From Paracoccus marinus (lineage in GTDB: Bacteria; Pseudomonadota; Alphaproteobacteria; Rhodobacterales; Rhodobacteraceae), in the NCBI RefSeq assembly GCF_007018965.1, contig NZ_VJYZ01000011.1, forward strand, positions 1 to 37,527: a stretch of 37,527 nt of DNA, read 5' to 3'. Below are positions 7,140 through 14,396 of the stretch, in pieces. The position numbers and the translations under genes are program-made. The first letter of the stretch is position 1. Every line of letters starts with the position of its first letter. The notes under the pieces were generated by a model. The model was not told the origin of the DNA. It saw nothing but the letters and a program-made list of their open reading frames with translations, and made no database searches.

Positions 7140-8044
7140 GGATCCGTCCTCGCATGTTCCTCCAGATAGGTGGGCATCACCTCGAGGCTTTCGGCACGCA
7201 GCAGGGTGAGGAAGTTCTCGTCGCTCCGCAGCGAGCGGAACGCCTCCGTGACGAACAGAAGCCGACCTTGGGTCAGCTCCGCCTTCTTGATCATCAGCTT
7301 CTGGCGATCGGCTTCCTGACGATAGGCGCGCACGAGTGCATCGCTGGTCAGCGGACGCCCGGTGCGGTTCACCTTGCGGCCGAAGGGCGTTTCATCAACG
7401 CGCCGCCCATGGCGCTGGCGTCGTTCGAGCAGGCGCCGCACGGCCGCGAACTTCTTCCCGCGCAGCTTCTTCTCCGTATAGGCGTCCATTAGCGCGCGCT
7501 GGGCACCTTCGTCATCCGCTCTGGAGATTTCGATCGCGAGGTTCAGCGGCATGAGGCCGGTCTCGACCGCAGACACGAGCCGCTGCTCACCTCGCTCCAG
7601 AAGCCCAGCGATCATGTTGACGTATTCGGGGCTGACCCCGATCTTGTCGGCGATCTCGCGGTCGTTGTAGCCGCGCTTCCGGAGGGTGCCGATTTCCTGC
7701 ATCAGATCGATCGCGCGATGCTGGCGCCTGGCGCAATTCTCGACGAGGCTCATGACCAGGCAGTCGCTCTCGTCGGCATCGATCACGATGGCGGGGATGG
7801 CGTCCTGCTTCAGTTCGATGAAGGCTTCGAGCCGCCCCTGACCACAGACGAGGTCGTATTCTGCTGGCTCTGTGTCCGCGCGCCGGGTCACGGTGATTGG
7901 GCGCTTGAGGCCGATCCGCGCGATGCTCTCGACCATTTCCTCGAACGTTCGCCGGTTGCGCACACGCGGATTGAGGATCCGGATCCTGTCGGTCGGGATG
8001 AGGGTCACATGCTTGTGGTCATCGGTCGGGATGTCTTCGGGCAT
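7136..8044 (-). CDS. ParB/RepB-like protein of the recombinase cassette
   Basis: The 302-residue protein has a ParB/Srx N-terminal domain at about 10-100. It carries NPRVRNRRTFEEMVESIARIG, the nucleotide-binding-like box CGQGRLEAFIEL (a variant of the ParB GERRxRA motif) and the second box VENCARRQHRAIDL. A central HTH follows (NDREIADKIGVSPEYVNMIAGL), then a RepB-like C-terminal domain. Plasmid RepB/ParB proteins bind centromere sites and segregate DNA with ParA/RepA, yet no ParA/RepA gene is present here, so a partition role is doubtful. The start ATG at 8044 overlaps the recombinase stop (TGATG) and is preceded by GGAGGTGG within the recombinase gene, so the two proteins are coupled. The proposed function, such as helping the recombinase assemble on DNA, is inference. 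Confidence 0.8.
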   Translation of the reverse strand: MPEDIPTDDHKHVTLIPTDRIRILNPRVRNRRTFEEMVESIARIGLKRPITVTRRADTEPAEYDLVCGQGRLEAFIELKQDAIPAIVIDADESDCLVMSLVENCARRQHRAIDLMQEIGTLRKRGYNDREIADKIGVSPEYVNMIAGLLERGEQRLVSAVETGLMPLNLAIEISRADDEGAQRALMDAYTEKKLRGKKFAAVRRLLERRQRHGRRVDETPFGRKVNRTGRPLTSDALVRAYRQEADRQKLMIKKAELTQGRLLFVTEAFRSLRSDENFLTLLRAESLEVMPTYLEEHARTDP

Positions 8045-9618
8045 CAGGCCACCTCCGAGAATCTGGCCCTGCCGGCCATTGAAAAGAAGAAGTCGAGCGT
8101 GTCGAAACGATAGGCATCGAGAGACAGGCCGTTCTGCTCGGCCAGCCGAAGTCGATCGGCGGTCATGTCGATGCTTGGGAGGACGTAATAGTCGCGCGGC
8201 GCCGCGTTCAGCTCGTCCATGCGTATGGCGATGGTGATGTCCGGCAAGAGCCCCGTGTCGAGGCGGATGCGCCAGCGCAGCGAGCCTGCCGAGGTCTCGA
8301 AGCATCGCGACAGCACGACCGATACCGTGAATTCGCCGTTGACGGTCAGAAGCTCGGTCCGGGGATCCTGAACGGCACTGCCACCGACGTTTTCGATCCC
8401 GGCGATGACACTCGCCACGACCTGCGGATGGGCCTCGCGGAGCTTGCGGTTGATCTCGATGTATCGGTAGTCACGGTCGGGCTGATATCCGACCATCTCA
8501 TAGGCGCGCAGCAGGCTGCCGAACCGGGACCGGAACGCGCTCGATGATGGCGTGTCCTCGTGTTCGTCGATGACCAGTCCGGAAAGGAAGCCCTTGCTGG
8601 CAAGCAGGGCCCGGAGTGCGTCCAGCAGATCCTGGTCGGAAAGATGGCGGCTGCGTGCATCGACGATTTCCCGGGCGCGTAGGAACAGCGCCTCATCGAC
8701 GATGGCCGGATAGGCGCCCTCGGCGCGGATCCACATCTCGCGCGGGTTCACCACCCGGCGCTGTTTCAGCTTGAAGGAGATCTTGTTGAAGACGTTGTTG
8801 CCGATGTATTTCTCGTTGGTCAGCACCTGATGGACCGTCGCTCGCGTCCACGGCCGTTCGAGATCGGTGCGCAGCCCTTCGGCGTTCAGGACGTCCGCGA
8901 TCTCTCGCTCGGATCGGCCGTCCTCGACGAACATGCGATACATGCGCCGGACGACTTCCTGTTCGTCCTCGGGACCGGGGATGAGAACGACCCTGTCGGT
9001 CTGAAGGCTCTTCTGCTCGCCGCGCGACAGCTCGCCCTTGGGATTGCCGTGCTCGTCGATCAGCACCCGGCGCAGCCCGTATCCGGGCGCGCCGCCCTGA
9101 CGGAAGCCGAGTTCGACGAGGCGGCACTGGCCCGCGAAGACCTTCACCGAGAGTTCGCGGCTGTATTCGCCCGCCATGACCCGCTTCACGGTCTTCAGCA
9201 GGTTCGAGCCGATGCTGCCGTCATTCTCGAACTGCTCGCCGCAGTAGTGGACACGGATCCCGGCGCGCGAGCAGACATGCTCATGGTAGGCGCCTTCGTC
9301 AGCATCCTGAAACCGGCCCCAGCGGCTGACGTCATAGACGAGGATCGCCTTGAAATCCGCTTGCCCGGATTCGACCTCTGCCATCAGGCTCTGCAGCGCC
9401 TCGCGGCCGTCGAGACGGAGACCGCTCCGGCCGGAATCCTCGAAGACACGCAGGATCTCAAGACCGCGATCCGATGCATATTTGCGGATGACGTCGAGCT
9501 GGTTCTCGGTCGAGTATTTCTGATGGTCGGTCGACATCCGGACATAGGCGACCGCAGGCACATCCATCTCGGGCGGGCCGTCGCTCCTATCCGAATTGGT
9601 CGTCCATCGACCGCCCAC
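8044..9618 (-). CDS. Large serine recombinase with an unusual C-terminal region
   Basis: The protein is about 524 residues. A resolvase/invertase catalytic domain (first ~150) carries YVRMSTDHQ with the nucleophilic serine, and DVSRWGRFQDADE with conserved catalytic-domain residues. A Recombinase domain follows at about 190-310 (GYGLRR, WTRATVHQVLTNEKYIGNNVFNK). Unlike phage-type large serine integrases, it has no CxxC zinc ribbon. Instead about residues 325-385 read LLDALRALLASKGFLSG then SAFRSRFGSLLRAYEMVGY, resembling the HNH-associated homing-endonuclease repeat. The C-terminal ~120 residues are unfamiliar. I prefer the GTG at 9618 because GAGGAG stands eight bases upstream; an ATG at 9567 fits family length equally well. 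It is the first gene of a coupled three-gene minus-strand operon. Confidence 0.85.
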   Translation of the reverse strand: MGGRWTTNSDRSDGPPEMDVPAVAYVRMSTDHQKYSTENQLDVIRKYASDRGLEILRVFEDSGRSGLRLDGREALQSLMAEVESGQADFKAILVYDVSRWGRFQDADEGAYHEHVCSRAGIRVHYCGEQFENDGSIGSNLLKTVKRVMAGEYSRELSVKVFAGQCRLVELGFRQGGAPGYGLRRVLIDEHGNPKGELSRGEQKSLQTDRVVLIPGPEDEQEVVRRMYRMFVEDGRSEREIADVLNAEGLRTDLERPWTRATVHQVLTNEKYIGNNVFNKISFKLKQRRVVNPREMWIRAEGAYPAIVDEALFLRAREIVDARSRHLSDQDLLDALRALLASKGFLSGLVIDEHEDTPSSSAFRSRFGSLLRAYEMVGYQPDRDYRYIEINRKLREAHPQVVASVIAGIENVGGSAVQDPRTELLTVNGEFTVSVVLSRCFETSAGSLRWRIRLDTGLLPDITIAIRMDELNAAPRDYYVLPSIDMTADRLRLAEQNGLSLDAYRFDTLDFFFSMAGRARFSEVA

Positions 9619-9711
9619 GCACACATCTCCTCGTCATTCCAGGCAAATTCGTCCAATCCGCGTGAAGCTGCGGCTGAATCCCCTCGTCCATGTAAAGCGA
9701 GGGAGGCCGGA
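9619..9711. promoter_or_regulatory. Divergent control region between recombinase and HTH gene
   Basis: These 93 bases must hold the promoters for both directions. CCCTCG at 9681-9686 is mirrored by CGAGGG at 9698-9703 around an 11-base centre. The right arm overlaps the GGGAGG ribosome binding site of the plus-strand gene, so a bound protein or hairpin could block its translation or transcription. No convincing -35/-10 pair is visible by eye. Confidence 0.4.
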
Positions 9712-10146
9712 ATGTCGTTTCCGAAAAAGGGCAAGTTCTTTCCGACAGAAAACGGATATACTGGGAATGGTCGGCACAAGCCGGACAACTGGTTCGCCGA
9801 TGAGATCGCATCAGCCCTGAGGCGATCTCTCGGAGACAGCCGGGCGGGAGCGAAGATCGTCGCCTCCTGGACCGGAGCCAACGAGAAGACGGTGAAGAAC
9901 TGGTTCGCCGGCAGATACGGCCCGAGCGGAGAGCATCTGATCGCTCTGGCGCGACACTCCGACGAGGTGCTGGGGGTGTTCCTCGCAATGGCCGGGCGTG
10001 AGGAGCTGATGGTGGCCATGAAGCTCGCGGCCGCAGAGCAGGCGATCGAGGAGCTACTGGTGGCGGTCCGCCGACTGACGGTCGACGATGAACCCGACGA
10101 CGCCGAAGCATCGCCCGACGGGGCGGATTTTACCGTCCGCCAATGA
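9712..10146 (+). CDS. Small helix-turn-helix protein linked to the recombinase cassette
   Basis: The 144-residue protein starts MSFPKKGKFFPTENGYTG after a GGGAGG ribosome binding site. Residues ~25-80 form an XRE-like helix-turn-helix (IVASWTGANEKTVKNWFAGRYGPSGEHLIALARHSD). A helical segment (MKLAAAEQAIEELLVAVRRL) follows, and then an acidic tail (DDEPDDAEASPD). It is divergent from the recombinase and separated by only ~90 bases, so it is a natural candidate for the cassette's regulator. I remember near-identical proteins in other alphaproteobacteria but know of no assigned function. No enzyme motif is visible. Confidence 0.7.
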   Translation: MSFPKKGKFFPTENGYTGNGRHKPDNWFADEIASALRRSLGDSRAGAKIVASWTGANEKTVKNWFAGRYGPSGEHLIALARHSDEVLGVFLAMAGREELMVAMKLAAAEQAIEELLVAVRRLTVDDEPDDAEASPDGADFTVRQ

Positions 10147-10165
10147 CGCGCAGGATTTCGCGACG

Positions 10166-10194
10166 CTCCCGTGCTATCTGATATGGCACGGGAG
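10166..10194. terminator. Hairpin terminator after the HTH gene
   Basis: CTCCCGTGC (10166-10174) pairs perfectly with GCACGGGAG (10186-10194) around an 11-base loop, 20 bases after the HTH gene's stop. There is no long T-run, only a short GAGAGTT tail, so termination would be weak or factor-assisted. Confidence 0.5.
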
Positions 10195-10464
10195 AGAGTT
10201 GGGTGCCTGAGTCAGCCGCTCCGCCACTTGCCTAGATTTATCGTTGTTTATCAGCCTCTTGCGGGACTGATCGTCAAACCGCTTCGGCGGGTTTGACAGT
10301 TGCAGTTTCGTCGGGTGCTTTCCCGAGCGCAAGCATTCTGGGCCGTAGCTGGAAAAGCGGTTGTGCCCCGCGTTGAAGCGGCTCCGCGAAGCCGTCGCGG
10401 CGTCGTAGCTGCGCACCGCGGCGGGCGCAGTGCTGCGGTTGAACAGGCGGGGCCAGGGGCGCAT
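10174..10464 (-). pseudogene. Possible relic of a lambda-type phage portal gene, N-terminal part
   Basis: A minus-strand ATG at 10464 follows a GGAG site and opens a frame starting MRPWPRLFNRSTAP, then AAVRSYDAATASR. The R-x-Y-D-A-A pattern after a basic LF segment recalls the start of lambda-family portal proteins. Similarity fades within ~40 residues, and the frame then runs through low-complexity sequence to 10174. There is no other phage gene nearby. This is a weak resemblance and may be chance. Confidence 0.2.
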
Positions 10465-10695
10465 TCTGCCTGTCTCCTGGCTTACGGGGTACCGGCCTCG
10501 CGCCGTGCGAGCAGACGTTCGACGGATGGCATCCCATGTCAGCGGGATAAATGCTTCGCTCACCAGCTATGCGAGCCGCAGCTGTAGCCCGATACGGCGC
10601 TTTGCCGGTCCGCGTTCGATGGAGCGGCACGCGGTACGTCGGTGCCTTGGTCACACGTGCGCCTGCTGACCGCGCCGCGCGTGGTTCTCACCGAC
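10195..10695. other. Relic stretch without a confident gene
   Basis: About 500 bases lie between the HTH gene's terminator and the dppF stop. They contain a tetraloop hairpin (10273-10297), a portal-like minus-strand relic, and a GCCAGGAGACAGGC sequence on the minus strand near 10470-10485 that looks like a B12 box without its riboswitch core. I see no intact gene, tRNA or IS end. It may mark the right edge of the accessory region. Confidence 0.5.
10273..10297. repeat. Tetraloop hairpin
   Basis: GTCAAACC (10273-10280) pairs with GGTTTGAC (10290-10297), with an inner GC-TTCG-GC. A TTCG tetraloop on such a stem is very stable RNA. No T-run follows. It could be a terminator or RNA-stability element of a gene that is now lost. 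Confidence 0.55.
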
Positions 10696-11538
10696 TTACC
10701 CCGCCGCGCGCTCCAGCCGCCGGCGCTCGACCCTTGCGCGGATCGCGTCCAGGTCCGCCTCGGGCGTCGCCGCGAACAGCTTTTGCGTGTAGTCGTGCTG
10801 CGGGGCCGAGAACAGCGCGTCGCGCGTGCCTTCCTCGACCACGGTGCCGTTCCACAGGACCATCACCCGGTCCGCGAGGTAGCGCACCACGCTCAGGTCG
10901 TGGCTGATGAAGACGTAGGTCAGGCCGAACTCGTCCTGCAGGTCCTTCAGCAGGTTCAGCACCTGCGCCTGAACCGACAGGTCCAGCGCGCTGACCGGCT
11001 CGTCCAGGACCAGCAACGCGGGGTTCAGCATCAGCGCGCGGGCGATGGCGATCCGCTGGCGCTGCCCGCCCGAGAACATGTGCGGAAAGCGGTTGTAGTG
11101 TTCCGGCTTCAGCCCGACCCGTTCCAGCATGGCCATCGCGCGGCGGCGGCGGTCGGCGGCGGGGACGCCGCCGCGCAGGCGCAGCGGCTCGGTCAGGACC
11201 TGGCCCACCTTCTGGCGCGGGTTCAGGCTGCCGTAGGGGTTCTGGAACACGATCTGCACGGCCGAGCGCATGTCGCGCGTCAGGCCGCCCCTGGCGATGT
11301 CCACGGGCTTGCCCTCGATCCGCAGCTCGCCGCTGGTCGCGGGGTCGATCAGGGTGATGATCCGCGCCAGGGTGGACTTGCCGCAGCCGCTTTCGCCGAC
11401 CACGGCCAGCGTCTTGCCGCGTTCGACGGCGAAGTCGATGCCCTTGAGCGCCCGCACGGTCTTGGCCTTGCCGAACAGGCCGCCGCCCGTGACGTAGTCG
11501 CGGGTGATGCCGCGGCCTTCGACGACGTAATCGGTCAT
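10696..11538 (-). CDS. dppF: Dipeptide/oligopeptide ABC transporter ATP-binding protein
   Basis: The 280-residue protein hydrolyses ATP for peptide import together with its DppD-like partner. Walker A is GESGCGKST at 48-55, the Q-loop is [13 protein letters not shown], the signature is [15 protein letters not shown], Walker B is [12 protein letters not shown], and the switch histidine is in FISHDL. The C-terminal oligopeptide extension is short, so the protein is shorter than the ~330 residues of Escherichia coli DppF. The start ATG at 11538 overlaps the stop of the upstream ATPase gene (ATGA), and it is the last gene of the operon. Confidence 0.9.
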   Translation of the reverse strand: MTDYVVEGRGITRDYVTGGGLFGKAKTVRALKGIDFAVERGKTLAVVGESGCGKSTLARIITLIDPATSGELRIEGKPVDIARGGLTRDMRSAVQIVFQNPYGSLNPRQKVGQVLTEPLRLRGGVPAADRRRRAMAMLERVGLKPEHYNRFPHMFSGGQRQRIAIARALMLNPALLVLDEPVSALDLSVQAQVLNLLKDLQDEFGLTYVFISHDLSVVRYLADRVMVLWNGTVVEEGTRDALFSAPQHDYTQKLFAATPEADLDAIRARVERRRLERAAG

Positions 11539-12407
11539 CGTGCGCCCTCCATATCGGCGGCCATCAGTTCGTCCACGGTCGGCAGCCGGTCGCCGGTGGC
11601 GTTTTCGGGCAGCGCGGCCAGCAGGGCGCGCGTGTAGGCGGTGGCGGGGCGTTCGAACAGGGTCAGCACGTCGGCTTCTTCCATCTTGCGGCCGCGGTAT
11701 TGCACCACGACCCGGTCGGCGGTCTCGGCGACGACGCCCATGTCGTGGGTGATGAGGATCAGCCCCATCCCGCGTTCGGCCTGCAACTTCATCAGCAGGT
11801 CCAGGATCTGTTTCTGGATCGTCACGTCCAGCGCGGTCGTCGGTTCGTCGGCGATCAGCAGGCGCGGCTCGCAGGCGATGGCCATCGCGATCATCACCCG
11901 CTGGCACTGGCCGCCCGACATCTGGTGGGGATAGCTCGCAAGCCGGCTTTCCGGTTCGGGGATGCCGACTTGGGTCAACAGTTCCACCGCCCGGGCCCGC
12001 GCCGCCCGGCCCTTGAGGCCGAGATGCTGGCGCAGCACCTCCTCGATCTGGAAGCCGACGTTGAAGCTGGGGTTCAGCGACGCCATCGGTTCCTGGAAGA
12101 TCATGGCGATGTCGCGGCCGATGATCGTGCGACGCTCGGCCGGAGTCATCGCCAGCAGGTCGCGCCCGTCGAAGATCATGGCGTCGGCGGTGACGGTGGC
12201 GGAATCCGGCAGCAGGCCCATGACGGCCAGCATCGACACCGACTTGCCCGAGCCGCTTTCGCCGACGATGGCCAGCACCTCGCGCGCCGACACCTGCACG
12301 TCGATGCCGTCCACGGCAAGGAACGGACCGGCGGCCGTGTCGAACGCCACCCGCAGGTTGCGGATGTCGAGCAGCGGGCCGGCCGAGTTCGTGGAAAAAA
12401 CCGCCAT
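11535..12407 (-). CDS. dppD: Dipeptide/oligopeptide ABC transporter ATP-binding protein
   Basis: This 290-residue ATPase pairs with the DppF-like subunit. Walker A is GESGSGKS at 49-56, the Q-loop is [13 protein letters not shown], and Walker B is [12 protein letters not shown]. The signature reads [16 protein letters not shown], where the usual SGGQRQR has a cysteine in place of the first arginine, a mild oddity. The oligopeptide_HPY-type C-terminus ends [16 protein letters not shown]. The start ATG at 12407 lies two bases after the permease stop, and the ribosome binding site GCGGAG lies inside the permease gene. Confidence 0.9.
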   Translation of the reverse strand: MAVFSTNSAGPLLDIRNLRVAFDTAAGPFLAVDGIDVQVSAREVLAIVGESGSGKSVSMLAVMGLLPDSATVTADAMIFDGRDLLAMTPAERRTIIGRDIAMIFQEPMASLNPSFNVGFQIEEVLRQHLGLKGRAARARAVELLTQVGIPEPESRLASYPHQMSGGQCQRVMIAMAIACEPRLLIADEPTTALDVTIQKQILDLLMKLQAERGMGLILITHDMGVVAETADRVVVQYRGRKMEEADVLTLFERPATAYTRALLAALPENATGDRLPTVDELMAADMEGAR

Positions 12408-12409
12408 CG

Positions 12410-13321
12410 TCAGCTCCGCTTCAGCTTGGGATCGAGCGCGTCGCGCAGCCCGTCGCCCATCAGGTTGATCGCCAGCACCGTCAGCAGGATGGCAAGGCCG
12501 GGCAGCGTCACCACCCACCAGGCGCGCAGGATGAACTCGCGCGCTTCGGCCAGCATGGTGCCCCATTCGGGCGTGGGCGGCTGCGCCCCCATGCCAAGGA
12601 ACCCGAGCGCCGCGGCATCGAGGATGGCGTTGGAAAAGCTCATGGTGCCCTGCACGATCAGGGGGGCAAGGCAGTTGGGCAGGATTGTGCGGAACATCAG
12701 CCACATGGAACCGGCGCCCGCGACCCGCGCCGCGACGACGTATTCGCGATTCCTCTCGGCCAGTACGGCGGCCCGCGTCAGGCGCGCGAAGTGCGGCTGC
12801 AGCACCAGGGCGATGGCGATCATCGCGTTCGTCAGGCCCGGGCCCAGCACCGCCACCAGCACCAGCGCCAGCAGCAGTGACGGGAAGGCCAGGATGATGT
12901 CCATCAGACGCATCGCCACGGCATCGACCCAGCCGCCGAAGAACCCGGCGAGAAGCCCGGTGACGACGCCGAAGACCATCGCAATGCCCACGACGACGAC
13001 GCCGATGAAGAGCGAGAACCGGGCCCCGTAAAGCAGCCGCGACAGCATGTCGCGCCCGACGGCGTCGGTGCCCAGCAGATAGTCGGCGCGGCCGCCCTCG
13101 GCCCAGGAAGGGGGCAGCAGGATCGCGTCGCGGTGCTGCGTGGCCGGGTTGTCCGGCGCGATCACCGGGGCCAGCAGCGCCAGCGCCACCAGCAGCAGGA
13201 ACACGATCAGCCCCAGCACGGCGCCGCGGTTGGTGGAAAAGTAGAACCAGAACTCGCGCAGGCTCTGGCGCCAGCCGCCGCTGTTGGGTGCGTCGGCTTC
13301 GATATCGACGGAATCGGTCAT
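12410..13321 (-). CDS. dppC: Dipeptide/oligopeptide ABC transporter permease, second subunit
   Basis: The 303-residue inner-membrane protein has a cytoplasmic N-terminus and a first transmembrane helix at about 34-55 ([20 protein letters not shown]). The BPD_transp_1 core of five more helices follows. The EAA loop that docks onto the ATPase reads [32 protein letters not shown] before the core is the DppC/OppC hallmark. It starts ten bases after the dppB stop. Confidence 0.92.
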   Translation of the reverse strand: MTDSVDIEADAPNSGGWRQSLREFWFYFSTNRGAVLGLIVFLLLVALALLAPVIAPDNPATQHRDAILLPPSWAEGGRADYLLGTDAVGRDMLSRLLYGARFSLFIGVVVVGIAMVFGVVTGLLAGFFGGWVDAVAMRLMDIILAFPSLLLALVLVAVLGPGLTNAMIAIALVLQPHFARLTRAAVLAERNREYVVAARVAGAGSMWLMFRTILPNCLAPLIVQGTMSFSNAILDAAALGFLGMGAQPPTPEWGTMLAEAREFILRAWWVVTLPGLAILLTVLAINLMGDGLRDALDPKLKRS

Positions 13322-13331
13322 GACGGGCCTC

Positions 13332-14339
13332 TCAGCGATGCCGGATGCGGGGGTTGATCAGCCCGTAAAGCAGATCGACCAGCAGGTTGACGACCATGAC
13401 GATCAGCGCGATCAGCAGCAGCCCGCCCTGCACCACGGGATAGTCGCGGCGCGAGATGGACTCGACCATCCACTTGCCGATGCCCGGCCAGCTGAAGATC
13501 GTCTCGGTCAGGATGGCGCCTGCCATCAGCACGCCGATCTGCAGGCCGATGGTGGTCACGACCGGGATCAGCGCATTGCGCAGCGCGTGCAGCCCGACCA
13601 CCCGGCGCGGGGCCAGGCCCTTGGCGCGGGCGGTGCGGACGTAATCCTCCCCCAGCACTTCCAGCATGGCGCTGCGGGTCTGACGGGCGATCACGGCCAG
13701 CGGGATCGTGGCCAGCACGATCGTCGGCAGGATCAGGTGGCTCGCGGCCGAGGCGAAGGCGCCGTCCTGCCCCGACAGCAGGCTGTCGATCAGCATGAAG
13801 CCTGTCACGGGCGGGAAGAAGTACAGCAGCGAGATGCGCCCCGACACGGGCGTCCAGCCGAGGATGCCGGAAAAGAAGATGATGAGCAGCAGCCCCCACC
13901 AGAAGATCGGCATCGAATAGCCGACCAGCGCCGTGCCCATGGTCAGCTGGTCGAACCAGCTGCCGCGCTTGATCGCGGCCAGGACGCCCGCGGGCACCCC
14001 GATCAGCGCGGCCAGCAGTATCGCGCACAGCGCCAGCTCGACGGTGGCGGGGAACAGGGCCAGAAACTCGGTCAGGACCGGCTTCTTGGTCACCAGCGAG
14101 GTGCCGAGATCGCCGTGCAGCAGCCGCCAGACATATTCAAGATACTGCGCCGGCAGCGACCGGTCGAAACCCAGCTGCTCGCTGACCTGGGCGTAGCGTT
14201 CGGGCGACATGCCACGCTCGCCCGCCATCAGCAGGACCGGGTCGCCGGGCAGGACCCTGACGAAGCCGAAGGCCACGATGGTGATGCCGATCAGCGTCGG
14301 TACGAGATAGGCGATACGCCCGAGGATAAAACGGATCAT
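13332..14339 (-). CDS. dppB: Dipeptide/oligopeptide ABC transporter permease, first subunit
   Basis: The 335-residue inner-membrane protein begins with a membrane helix (FILGRIAYLVPTLIGITIVAF) followed by the DppB/OppB motif RVLPGDPVLLMAG. The permease core comes next, with the EAA loop EDYVRTARAKGLAPRRVVGLHALRNA. Its length and order are normal for the family. It is separated from dppA by 57 bases that hold a strong hairpin, so its expression may be lower than that of the binding protein. Confidence 0.92.
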   Translation of the reverse strand: MIRFILGRIAYLVPTLIGITIVAFGFVRVLPGDPVLLMAGERGMSPERYAQVSEQLGFDRSLPAQYLEYVWRLLHGDLGTSLVTKKPVLTEFLALFPATVELALCAILLAALIGVPAGVLAAIKRGSWFDQLTMGTALVGYSMPIFWWGLLLIIFFSGILGWTPVSGRISLLYFFPPVTGFMLIDSLLSGQDGAFASAASHLILPTIVLATIPLAVIARQTRSAMLEVLGEDYVRTARAKGLAPRRVVGLHALRNALIPVVTTIGLQIGVLMAGAILTETIFSWPGIGKWMVESISRRDYPVVQGGLLLIALIVMVVNLLVDLLYGLINPRIRHR

Positions 14340-14351
14340 GGGATATGCGAG

Positions 14352-14379
14352 GGCCGCGCCGGACGAACCGGGCGCGGCC
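14352..14379 (-). repeat. Hairpin between dppA and dppB
   Basis: GGCCGCGCC (14352-14360) pairs with GGCGCGGCC (14371-14379) around a 10-base loop in the dppA-dppB gap. There is no T-run. Its position after the binding-protein gene fits an RNA element that stabilises dppA mRNA or attenuates the downstream genes. Confidence 0.65.
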
Positions 14380-14396
14380 GCAAGCCTTTCGGTGGT

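Noticed and set aside
10203..10235. tRNA-like 5' half (GTGGCGGAGCGGCTGA on the minus strand) as an attachment site
   Set aside because: Only the D-arm looks right. No anticodon arm, T-arm or CCA end follows, and large serine recombinases do not usually need tRNA sites.
10462..10680. Second cobalamin riboswitch on the minus strand
   Set aside because: GCCAGGAGACAGGC resembles a B12 box, but the aptamer core (GGGAA, GCAACTG) is not found upstream of it. The GGAG also reads as a ribosome binding site before an ATG.
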